Shown piece by piece: positions 10,831 to 21,162 of a stretch of 64,000 bases of DNA. This stretch comes from Primula veris (Eukaryota; Streptophyta; Magnoliopsida; Ericales; Primulaceae), in assembly GCA_963682055.1 (NCBI GenBank), contig OY821744.1:31658967-31722966 (forward strand). The letters are read 5' to 3'. The notes under the pieces were generated by a model. The model did no database searches. It was not told where the DNA came from and saw only the letters and a list, made by a program, of their open reading frames with translations. The first letter of the stretch is position 1. Every line of letters begins with the position of its first letter. A program made the position numbers and the translations under genes.

Positions 10831-11324
10831 TATTTAATTTATTTAATTTATCGTAGTTGTAGAATGTCATTATATTTCTCTTTATACGTCGATTATCGTA
10901 GTTGTAGAATTTGTGAGCTCTTGCATTTATGGGATGGAGTGACGGTATTTGTGGTGCCGTCCCGTCTAGTTATGTGCGTGGGACTCACCGTTACAATTTT
11001 GTATTTCAGGTACAACTTAGGTTGAGGCGTATGGTTAAGAGCTTTAGCAAGGCATCACATGGGTTCGGGCTTTTGCTTTCTTTTTACTTAGATTGTTTTT
11101 GAGGTTGTAGCCTACGGACAAATTCATTCGTTCGTTATTTTTAGTTTTTATAAATCCTGACTTGTAGCCGCGTTTGGCAAACTTTTTATTTATCCGTTAA
11201 TTGTTCCTTTAGCTCGTAACTGTTTTCTTTTTAAAATTCAAATTTTGTACCAACAGGTTCTATTTTCGTTTGTTTTAAAAAGGTAATGCCTCGATATTCG
11301 TTTTACGGATTTTGGGACGTGACA

Positions 11325-11902
11325 GTACTCATTTTAAATCTTTCCCTCATGTTGTTCACTTTCTTGTCTGTATACTGAATACAGATGGTTTTCTTAGCAC
11401 TCATAAACCACTTTCTTAAAGAGTTAAAATACTTTTTGGGGGCTTCCTGGTATTTGGTAAGTCGTAAAACTGCTGCAAAAAAAGGTAAGCCGACATTGTT
11501 CTAGTGTAACACTTATCAAGCTTTCTGAAATATCCATGCTACAAATATCCTTACGATTGTTAGTAATGGTTTACGGAGCGATTATCTTTGGGCTCCAATA
11601 ATAAGTCCAAGACAAAATTTTACATATTTACAGTACAACAATGATTTTGGAATATCAAGAGTGGAAAATTTAAAGCATCTGTTTTCCCCACTTTTTCCAG
11701 ACTGATGCTATTATATGCTGTATTTTTTAGCAAGACAATTTGGACATTCCATGCCTCATTTGTTTCTATTAAACGCAAACAACTATGGCTTATGTTTTTA
11801 GCCCGGTGTAGCTCAAGGAACAGTTTCATAATGAATTGTCTAGATGCTGTTTACTTATAAACATATATTGATCTTTTGTAGCTCCTAATCAAATTGCAAA
11901 AG
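11325..11902. other. Unassigned sequence between gypsy and copia elements
   Basis: No convincing gene. The end of this stretch (TTGATCTTTTGTAG at about 11867-11880) resembles an intron acceptor. If the copia insertion is removed, the bases after it stay open with 20091 onward for 30-48 codons in two frames. I do not recognise either product. Confidence 0.35.
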
Positions 11903-13382
11903 TGTTGGAAAAAGTGTAGGAAAACATGTTTTTTAACATTGTTGTTCCAAGTGGTCAGTGACCATCTTTGAGTCAATTTTCAATACGACTCCTCAGTTTT
12001 TCTGAGGCCATACTCAATGCGGTTGAGTAGCTCGTGCGACTAGCTTCGCAACGGTATATCGCATGACCTATTCGGAGGAAATGTGTGAATGATAATTGGA
12101 CTCGAAGGTTGGTACTCGAAAGATGGAAAAACCGAAATCTGGAAAATGGAGTAGAGAGTGGGAATAAACCATGAGGGTTATCCCACATTGGAAAATCAAG
12201 GTTGATTTTTACTCTATATATACAAGTTCATCCCATGTAGTTGATAAACTAACATGTCCACATACGTCTAAGAGTATTAGTGTGTACCACACGCTCGCTC
12301 GTGTCTCGTGTCTCGGGTCTCGGGCGCGTGTCTCGGGTCTCGGGCGTGGGTCTCGGGTCTCGGGCGCGTGTCTCGGGCACGGGATGCGGGATGCGGGATT
12401 TGGGATTTGGGATTTGGGATTTGTGATTTGGGGAATGTCTCGGGTCTTGAGTCTTGGGTCTTGGGTCTTGTACTAAACTGAAAAGGGAATTTTGCATATT
12501 TGCAAGAGCAGTCCCTAGAGTTCCAGAAGTTTGAAACTCCAGCAGTAATGGAGACGGATTCTGGGGATGTAACTCCCATAATTAAATGACCACAATAAAT
12601 TCTGCAGTTTCAGAATTCCTCTATATGAGGCAGCCTTCCCCCCTCACATTTCACAGATTCAAAATCAGTATCTCCTTCTCTCTAAACAGCATATTTTTTT
12701 TCATAGCACTTAGAAACCAGAGAGAACCACCCACTAAAAGCTCGACTTAGACTCGTCGCCAGTTTCCGGCGAGTCTTCCGAGAGACGTTGTACCTTGGGA
12801 TCGAAGCGCCAACGCAACCAGAAACCTTAAGGTGGTTGGACGAATATCGGTTAAGGGCATACTATTAACAGTAGCCTCGTCTTGTTTTATTTTCAATTCT
12901 GTCCAGTTTTACATTCTGTCCATTTTTCAATTCTGCTATTTAATTTCCGCAATTTAATTTTCTGTAATTTTAATTCAGTATTTTAATTTCCTGTACTTAG
13001 CTGTAGCTTTTATATTCTGTATTTACCTTTCTGTAATTTACTTAAAGTACTGTTTCTATTATGTAATTTCATTTCTGTAATTAAATTCTGTAATTAGATT
13101 AGTTTCAATTCAGTCCTGTATTTTCAATTCAAACCAGAACAGTCCGGCTGTTAAGTTTATACTTTCCAGTCCGGCAGTTTCTTTTAATTACAAATCAGTA
13201 CATCAGATTATTAATTAATAATAATCTGATAACGTTTGTTTTAATTACTTTTCAGTACCTACATGTTGTAATCAGTTTATTCTATTTCATTTGGAAATTA
13301 ATAAAGATTACACTGGTTTTATTTAATTATTGTTTAGTCCTTTATTTATTGTTAATTGTTATTTCGTACACGGAAACCAACA
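11903..13382 (+). repeat. Copia 5' LTR
   Basis: 1480 bp, TG...CA. A TATATATA box at 12225-12232 suggests transcription starting near 12260. A GC-rich minisatellite follows at 12293-12470. Reading frames across this region are repeat artefacts. Confidence 0.93.
12293..12470 (+). repeat. TCTCGGG-type minisatellite in copia 5' LTR
   Basis: Short GC-rich units based on GTCTCGGG and GGGCGCGT pass into GGGATTTGGGATTT and GGGTCTTGGGTCTT tracts. It starts about 60 bp after the LTR TATA box, so it should lie at the very 5' end of the element RNA. Confidence 0.8.
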
Positions 13383-13744
13383 ATCTTAACCGATACTCTG
13401 TTGTTTCTTTCGTGTATTGCTTAATACAATTATTTAATTTAATTTTTATAAGGAATAATGCTTTCTTGTTTTCTATTCTAAATTATATTAGAAATTGAAT
13501 TACAAAGAAAAAATTTCAAACAGTTTTAATTTTATTTTATTTTCTTGTTGATACCAACCGTATTGGTATTCAATAAGAATCATTTAAATCCTTTTAATAT
13601 CAACCGTATTGATATTTAAAAGGATAAAAAGTTTAGTTTCATTATTTGGCTGTTAATTCTTTTACAAACCCAAATATCAGTTTTGGTGTTTGTTTATAGA
13701 ATTTTTTGTACACGTATCTCATACGTTTTGTGTTGTCATTTCAG

Positions 13745-16700
13745 ATGACAAACACGTCGCCTATTCAGTTGCCTATCGGAAGTGAGCATGACCCAGTGGT
13801 TGGTGGAGATGTCCATAACACTGGGGGCGATGCGATTGTGGGGGCTACCGCCGATGACGTAGCTGCAGCGAGGCCGCCGCAGCTGCGGCCATGGCGGATG
13901 CTACGGCCAAAGCTGAGGCTGCGGCCGAAGCAGCAGCCACGGCCAAGGCCGCAGCTAAGGCTGTGGCAAGAGCCAAAGTTGCGGCCAAGGGCAAGGCACC
14001 GATGTATTTGGCTGTGCCTACTTTGCCGACTTCTCATCTGGAGAAACCGAAAAAATTCAGGGGAGACAACTTTAAACGTTGGCAGCAAAAGATGCTGTTT
14101 TATCTCATGACCCTGAATCTGACGAGGTTTCTTAAGAAGACTACTCCCGTCCTTAGCGAGGACGATCTGGACGAGCAGTCGTTATCTGCGGTTGAGGCAT
14201 GGAGACATGCCGACTACCTATGCAAGAACTATATCCTGTGTGCTCTAGATGACACGCTGTTCAGTGTTTTCGAGCCCAAAGCTACTGCAAAGGAGCTGTG
14301 GGAGACTCTCGAAAATAAGTACAAAGTGAATAACGCTGGCACAAAGAGATTTGTTGTCACGGATGTTCATGAGTACTGTATGACTGACAGCAGGGGTGTC
14401 ATGGAGCAAGTTGAGGAGCTCCAACTGATTTATCACCGCCTTGAGGCTGAGGGGCTAGTTATTAATGAGCCTTTCCAGGTGGCACTCATGATTGAGAAAT
14501 TGCCGCAGTCATGGAAAGACTTTCAAAACTACATGAAGCACAAGCGGAAGGAAATGAGGTTGGAGGGGCTCATTGAGAAGCTCAACATCGAGATGAGCAA
14601 CCGTCGCTCCGTGAGGAGAGTCGGTGGTGCTGTCATCCCGATGGCAAAGGCCAATGTGGTCGAAAGCTCCAACGTCAAACGGAAACGTTTTGACACCGGA
14701 GGCAGTGCTGTTGTCGCAAAGAAATTTGCGGGAACCTGCTTTGTGTGTAACAGGACCGGCCATCGTGCCGTGGACTGTTATGACAATAAAGGCGCTGCTA
14801 AGCCCCCCCCCCCGAGGAACTTCAAAGGCAAGGGGAAAAGGAAAGCTCCAGCTCAGGCACATCTGGCCGAGGGAAGACGAGATGATGACCACTTTACTGC
14901 TGTGGTCTCTGAGGTGAATCTCGTGGGGAGCAATCCCAAAGAGTGGTGGCTGGATACCGGCGCCACAAGCCACATCTGCTCAACAAGGTGGATGTTTAAG
15001 ACCTAAGAAGCGGTAGAGGAAGAAAGCTGCTTCATGGGAAATTCTGCTACTTCCAAGGTGGAAGGAAAAGGAATGGTGGTGATGAAGATGACCTCTGGAA
15101 AAGAGCTGAGGTTGACAAATGTGCTTCATGTTCCAGATATCCGCAAGAATCTGGTATCAGGATCGGTGATGGTGAAGAACGGGTTTAAACTGGTTTTAGA
15201 ATCCGATAAAATTGTAATCACCAAAAATGGTGTCTATGTAGGCCGTGCCTATATGACCAACGACATGTTTAAGTTGAACGTAGGGACACCTGCTCCCAAT
15301 AAAGGTGCTAAAGCTGAGGCTAACACAAGCAATGTAATGACTGTTACCCAAGAGGCCAATAAAAATTCTGAGTTTAATTATTTATTTGAGTCATTTCATT
15401 TATGGCATGGTAGATTAGGTCACGTGAATTATAATTCTTTAAAGAAATTAATATCACTAAAACTAATACCAAATTTTGTTTTTGATAAGCAACACAAATG
15501 TGAGATTTGTGTAGAGGCAAAACTAACGAAATCATTGTTTCAACATGTTGAACGAGAAAGTGAACCTCTCGGTCTAATACACACGGATGTATGCGACTTA
15601 AAGTTTATACAAACGCGAGGAGGGAAAAGGTATTTTATCACCTTTATAGATGATTGTACTAGATACTGTTATGTCTACTTAATGAGAAGTAAAGACGAAG
15701 CAGTAGAGAAATTCGCTCTTTATAAGACCGAAGTTGAAAATCAACTCAATAAGAAAATTAAAACATTGAGAAGTGATAGAGGCGGTGAATATGAATCACC
15801 GTTTGAACAGATATGCGCTGAAAGCGGCATTATACATCAAACCACAGCCCCATACACTCCCGAGCAAAATGGGGTTGCTGAGCGTAAAAATAGAACGCTA
15901 AAGGAAATGATGAATACTATGCTAATCAGTTCTGGGTTACCCCAGAATATGTGGGGGGAAGCGATACTTTCCGCTAACTATGTTTTAAACAAGTTACCAC
16001 ATAAGAAGCGAGAAAAAACTCCATATGAATTATGAAAAAGGTCATCAACCCAGTTATAAGAACCTGCGGGTTTGGGGTTGTCCCGCAAAGGTCCTAGTTC
16101 ACACTCCTAAGAGGATGAGAATTGGTCCTAAGACGGTGGACTGTGTGTTCATCGGATATGCACATAATAGTAGTGCATATCGGTTTCTCGTGCACAAGTC
16201 GGACAATCCCGATGTACACGTAGATACGTATATGGAAAGTCGAGAGGCCTCTTTCTTTGAAGATATCTTTCCCCGGAATTACCTACATCTGTACCAACTG
16301 AAGAGTTGAACAGTGAAGGAAATGTGGGGGCAAGTGAATCGACAGAGGAAGAGGAAGAGGAAGAGCCTCGGCACAGTAAAAGGGCAAGGAAGGAAACTTC
16401 CTTTGGACCTGATTTCTTAACCTTCATGGTTGAAGGCGAACCGGTGACATATAAGCAAGCTATGTCTACACCGGATTCCCAATATTGGGAAGAAGCCATT
16501 CAAAATGAAATTGAATCAATCATGCAAAACCACACTTGGGAACTAGTGGATCTTCCGAAAGGATGTAAGCCCCTGGGTCACTAGTGGATCTTCAAGAGGA
16601 AGTTAAGGGTTGACGACACGATTGAGAAATACAAGGCGAGACTTGTAGTTAAAGGTTTCAGGCAAACAGAAGGTGTCGATTATTTCAACACGTATGCTCC

Positions 16701-17991
16701 TGTCTCCAGGAAAACGTCCATCTGAATCGTCATTGCTCTCGCAGCTTTGTTTGATATGGAAATACATCAAATGGATGTAAAGACGGCGTTTCTAAATGGA
16801 GAACTGGAAGAAGAGATTTACATGGAACAACCGGAAGGGTTTGTAGTTCCTGGTAAAGAGCACCAAGTGTGCAAACTTGTAAAGTCTCTATATGGACTCA
16901 AACAAGCGCCAAAGCAATGGCATGAGAAGTTTGATAGAATTATGCTATCAAACGGTTTTCTCATTAATGAGTGCGATAAATGTGTCTACTCTAAAGGAAG
17001 TGGAAGAGACTGTGTTGTAGTCTGTCTCTATGTAGATGACATGATCATAATTGGGAGGAATGATAGAATCAGCTCCACAAAGAAAATGTTATCACAACAC
17101 TTCGATATGAAGGATCTGGGTATAGCTGATGTAATACTTGGTATGAAGATTACCAAAACATCAGAAGGATATGCCTTGTCCCAAGGTCACTATGTTAAAC
17201 AAGTATTAGACAAGTTTGACAAGGGTAGTAAGGCTATGTCTAGAACCCCAATTGAGTTCAACTGTAACCTGAAAAAGAATTTTGGTAAAAGTGTGAATCA
17301 ATTGGAGTTCTCTCGAGTCATAGGCAGTCTCATGTATATAATGAATTGCACTAGACCAGACATAGCAAACTCAGTGAGTAGACTGAGCAGGTACACCAGC
17401 AATCCGAATGAGGAACACTGGAAGGGCATAATGAAACTTCTCAGGTATATGAGCTTTTCAGCCGATTACGGGCTGCACTATACCAGATATCCAGCGGTAC
17501 TGGAAGGGTATTCAGATGCCAACTGGATATCAGACTCCAATAGCACGAGATCCACGAGTGGATATGTATTTATAATGGGAGGAGCTGATGTGTCTTGAAG
17601 ATCCTCCAAACAGACATGTATTGCAAGGTCAACTATGGAATCTGAATTCATAGCGTTAGACTTAGCAACCGAAGAGGCAGACTGGTTGAGAAGTCTATTG
17701 GAAGGAATTCCAATGTGGCCGAAACCTATTTCCGTAATAAGCATGCATTGCGATAGTCAATCGGCTATTGCACGGGCTCAGGATCATATGTATAATGGAA
17801 AGTCTCGACATATACGTCGGAGACATAAATCCGTAAGGGAATTGTTATCCAACGGTGTGGTATCCTTAGATTTTGTAAGATCAAAGGAAAACATAGCGGA
17901 TCCATTAACAAAAGGCTTGACTCAATTAGGAGTCGAGACGTCATCGAACGGAATGGGATTAAAGCCCATTAAATTGGTGGCCCCCCCATAG
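13745..17991 (+). pseudogene. Ty1/copia gag-pol polyprotein, inactivated
   Basis: Domains in order: a start at 13745 (MTNTSPIQLPIGSEHD); an Ala/Lys-rich stretch (about 13873-14000); a gag core from KFRGDNFKRWQQKMLFYL; a zinc knuckle CFVCNRTGHRAVDC (14737-14778); protease motif WLDTGATSHIC (about 14947); GAG-pre-integrase WHGRLGHVNY...CEICVEAKL; integrase with HTDVCDL, TLRSDRGGEYES and TPEQNGVAERKNRT; reverse transcriptase with [10 protein letters not shown] (YVDD at 17029-17040); and RNase H with [20 protein letters not shown] and MESEFIAL. The frame is broken by shifts near 13875, 16035 and 16270 and by stops at 15004-15006, 16582-16584, 16723-16725 and 17596-17598 (plus the TGA exposed at 16033). 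Without these it would be a typical single copia ORF. It is not functional. Confidence 0.93.
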
Positions 17992-18548
17992 GCAACCCAA
18001 CCTAAACGGAATCTCTCCTGATAGGTTCAAAGGGAAACTGAACTGTGGGGGCAACCGAATAAAGCACTCGGGAACCTGGAGTTCCCAGCCCATTTCCGCG
18101 ATGACAGAGTGATAGACCTGTACCATTGCAAGGGTGAGCTAGAGGCTCTTAATGATCCAAGTAACTCGACGGTCGAGTAAAGTGAGTCAGGACACTTTCG
18201 ACTTGGAACACCTATAACGAGTGTGTAAGGCCGGTACCATGTGATGAGCTTGTGCTAATTCACTAGAGTACTCAGTTGAAGTTGCCAAGGCAGTCCAGGC
18301 CAAATATGGACAACAACTAAAGGGCCTAGTACGTGGGTAGAGAGGGCACTGTGCGGGTGCCATTCTGGGATACACAAAGCTTGATGGTTCAAAGCTTTAC
18401 AGCTACCTAATAGCAGTATTCTGGGTGGTATTCCGCTACGGCAGGTTCAAGGCGCGCGCTATCTAACCTTAGGCAGTGAACTTTTACGGTTCTCTTGATT
18501 TGCATTTAGGACATGGGCTTTCGAGCCAATTGCATTCATGTGGGGGAT
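17992..18548 (+). other. Copia 3' untranslated interior and polypurine tract
   Basis: Non-coding segment between the RNase H stop and the 3' LTR. It ends in GTGGGGGAT (18540-18548), the polypurine tract that primes plus-strand DNA synthesis. No envelope-like ORF is seen. Confidence 0.7.
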
Positions 18549-20090
18549 TGTTGGAAAAAGTGTAGGAAAACATGTTTTTTAACATGGTTGTTCCAAGTGG
18601 TCAGTGACCATCTTTGAGTCAATTATCAATGCGACTCCTCAGTTTTTCTGAGGCCATACTCAATGCGGTTGTGTAGCTCGTGCGACTAGCTTCGCAACGG
18701 TATATCGCATAACCTATTCGGAGAAAAGGTGTGAATGATAATTGGACTCGAAGGTTGGTACTCGAAAGAGGGAAAAACCGAAATCTGGAAAATGGAGTAG
18801 AGAGTGGGAATAAACCATGAGGGTTATCCCACATTGGAAAATCAAGGTTGATTTTTACTCTATATATACAAGTCCATCCCATGTAGTTGATAAACTAACA
18901 TGTCCACATACACCTAAGAGTATTAGTGTGTACCACACACGCGCGCTCGCTCGTGTCTCGTGTCTCGGGTCTCGGGCGCGTGTCTCGGGTCTCGGGCACG
19001 TGTCTCGGGCGTGGGTCTCGAGTCTCGGGCGCGTGTCTCGGGCGCGTGTCTTTGGCGCGGGCGCGGGCGCGGGCCGCGGGCCGCGGGATGCGGGATGCAG
19101 GATTTGGGATTTGGGATTTGTGATTTAGGGAATGTCTCGGGTCTCGGGTCTCGGGTCTTGGGTCTTGGGTCTTGGGTCGTGTTCTAAATTGAAAAGTGAC
19201 TTTTGCATATTTGCAAGAGCAGTCCCTAGAGTTCCTGAAGTTTGAAACTGCAGCAGTAATGGAGGCGGATTCTGGGGATGTAACTCCCAGAATTAAATGA
19301 CCACAATAAATTCTGCGGTTTCAGAATTCCTCTATATGAGGCAGCCTTCCCCTCACATTTCACAGATTCAAAATCAGTATCTCCTTCTCTCTAAACAGCA
19401 TATTTTTTTTCATAGCACTTAGAAACCAGAGAGAACCACCCACTAAAAGCTCGACTTAGACTCGTCGCCAGTTTCCGGCGAGTCTTCCGAGAGACGTTGT
19501 ACCTTGGGATCGAAGCGCCAACGCAACCAGAAACCTTAAGGTAGTTGGATGAATATCGGTTAAGGGAATACTGTTAACAGTAGCCTCGTTTTGTTTTATT
19601 TTCAATTCTGTCCAGTTTTACATTCTGTCCATTTTTCAATTCTGCTATTTAATTTCCGCAATTTAATTTTCTGTAATTTTAATTCAGTATTTTAATTTCC
19701 TGTACTTAGCTGTAGCTTTTATATTCTGTATTTACCTTTCTGTAATTTACTTAAAGTACTGTTTCTATTATGTAATTTCATTTCTGTAATTAAATTCTGT
19801 AATTAGATTAGTTTCAATTCAGTCTTGTATTTTCAATTCAAACCAGAACAGTCCGGCTGTTAAGTTTATACTTTCCAGTCCGGCAGTTTCTTTTAATTAC
19901 AAATCAGTACATCAGATTATTAATTAATAATAATCTGATAACGTTTGTTTTAATTACTTTTCAGTACCTACATGTTGTAATCAGTTTATTCTATTTCATT
20001 TGGAAATTAATAAAGATTACACTGGTTTTATTTAATTATTGTTTAGTCCTTTATTTATTGTTAATTGTTATTTCGTACACGGAAACAACA
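18549..20090 (+). repeat. Copia 3' LTR
   Basis: 1542 bp, longer than the 5' LTR mainly because the minisatellite (18938-19190) is longer. TATATATA is at 18861-18868. The target duplication AAAAG follows directly. Confidence 0.93.
18938..19190 (+). repeat. TCTCGGG-type minisatellite in copia 3' LTR
   Basis: Same composition as in the 5' LTR, with a different number and order of units. It includes a GGGCGCGGGCGCGGGC stretch that is absent upstream. Confidence 0.8.
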
Positions 20091-20095
20091 AAAAG

Positions 20096-21060
20096 ACCAT
20101 TCAGTATTTTACAGGTTGTGGTTCCTCGCAAAGATCTTTAAAGATGCATCTGGATATCCTTAATCCGGTTCCAAATAAAGATGCATGCAGTTTCATTGAA
20201 GTAAAGCATCAAGCATAAAACTTGACTGGAAAATTAGAAGGTATATTGCGTCCATGATTGCCTTGCAAATTTCTTTTACTCTTAGCCCCTAGTGAGTGTT
20301 TCAAATTTTCCAGTTTTCATTATTGTTTTGATAGTCTTGCAAATGCATTCCCTGCCGCAGTTCTGTATTTTAACCAGAAGCAGTTTTTTTATAAACGTAA
20401 TCAACATCCGCCTTTTATACTAATGAGATGCATTTTTCCAGTATGCTAGTATCATCTTGTTCAAGTGTTTTGTACATCCCTAGGTCATACTATTACTTAA
20501 TATGTCTCTTGTTTGAAAAGTATGCTAATTCCCATTTGATATGGCATCTTTTCTTTTCATTCATCAAATCATCTTCTGAGTCATTTCCACACTTTTAGAG
20601 CACTACAGGAAATAAATTGGTCTAACGGAATCATGTTACATTAACGCCCTTTCGCGTCTGAACATAAGTTACAAAAACATAAACTCCTATTACCTATTAA
20701 AATCTCAGTTTGTGGTTTATGAATCATCTTTTTAAGATTTTAAATCCGCCAAATAGGCAGTCAGACTTAAGTACTTAACTTTCCTTTTTTGAAAAAAATA
20801 CACTAAACAAGATATACAATGAAAAAACAAGTCTCCTGCTCTAATATATGTGGTATATGGTGTGTTATTGAGTCAATAAAAGTACACAATAGCTTTTTGG
20901 TTAGCAGGATACTGTTTACCATTCTTCGAACTGACTTCTTAGTATGCATTGGGTACATGGTTGTAACTAGGCCAGCAAGTCACTTGTTTAATAGTCCACA
21001 TAATGACATCGTTTTGTAATTTGAAATCTTTGAAATTTCTCAATTCTAACACTTTCCCCC
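20096..21060. other. Sequence between copia and quinone oxidoreductase, no gene assigned
   Basis: No recognised coding exon, apart from the short open stretch at 20091-20225 discussed with the copia insertion site. AT-rich. Confidence 0.4.
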
Positions 21061-21066
21061 TTTCTT

Positions 21067-21072
21067 TATATA
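21067..21072 (+). promoter_or_regulatory. Probable TATA box of the quinone oxidoreductase gene
   Basis: TTTATATACAC lies 91 bp upstream of the ATG at 21163, after a CT-rich stretch. Position and motif suit a plant core promoter with a short leader. Confidence 0.5.
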
Positions 21073-21162
21073 CACACCTCCTCATAACCCTTTTAATTGT
21101 CTCCAATTTTCATTTTCTTCTTTTCTTTGTTTCCATAAAATTTTGACTGTTTTCTAAGCTGA

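Larger units (their letters stand above)
6532..11324 (+). mobile_element. Deleted Ty3/gypsy LTR retrotransposon with nested solo LTR
   Basis: The element starts TGTAACATCCCG at 6532 and ends GGGACGTGACA at 11324, which pair as the inverted termini of a plant gypsy LTR family. Flanks are GTACG on the left and GTACT on the right, an imperfect 5-bp target duplication; the exact left base is uncertain. The 5' LTR (6532 to about 9272, interrupted by the solo LTR at 6745-8015) shares its last 340 bases with 10587-10932 of the 3' LTR. Two deletions are visible. The first joins the LTR directly to mid-gag near 9272, removing the LTR end, primer-binding site and start of gag. The second joins the start of reverse transcriptase to the LTR repeats near 10582. 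The remainder is a gag/protease fragment with stops. The element is inactive. Confidence 0.8.
11903..20090 (+). mobile_element. Full-length inactivated Ty1/copia retrotransposon
   Basis: Two LTRs (11903-13382 and 18549-20090) start TGTTGGAAAAAG and end AACA. They are flanked by a perfect 5-bp target duplication AAAAG (11898-11902 and 20091-20095). The polypurine tract is GTGGGGGAT just before 18549. The interior holds gag, protease, integrase, reverse transcriptase and RNase H in copia order (integrase before RT). I did not find a standard initiator-Met primer-binding site directly after the 5' LTR. By eye I count about 26 substitutions over roughly 1290 alignable LTR bases outside the minisatellite, near 2%, so the insertion is fairly recent. 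Confidence 0.95.

Noticed and set aside
12171..12579. Several overlapping frames of 80-100 aa in both strands of the copia 5' LTR, repeated at 18817-19187
   Set aside because: They read the GC-rich minisatellite and LTR backbone, have no domain, and disagree between the two LTR copies.
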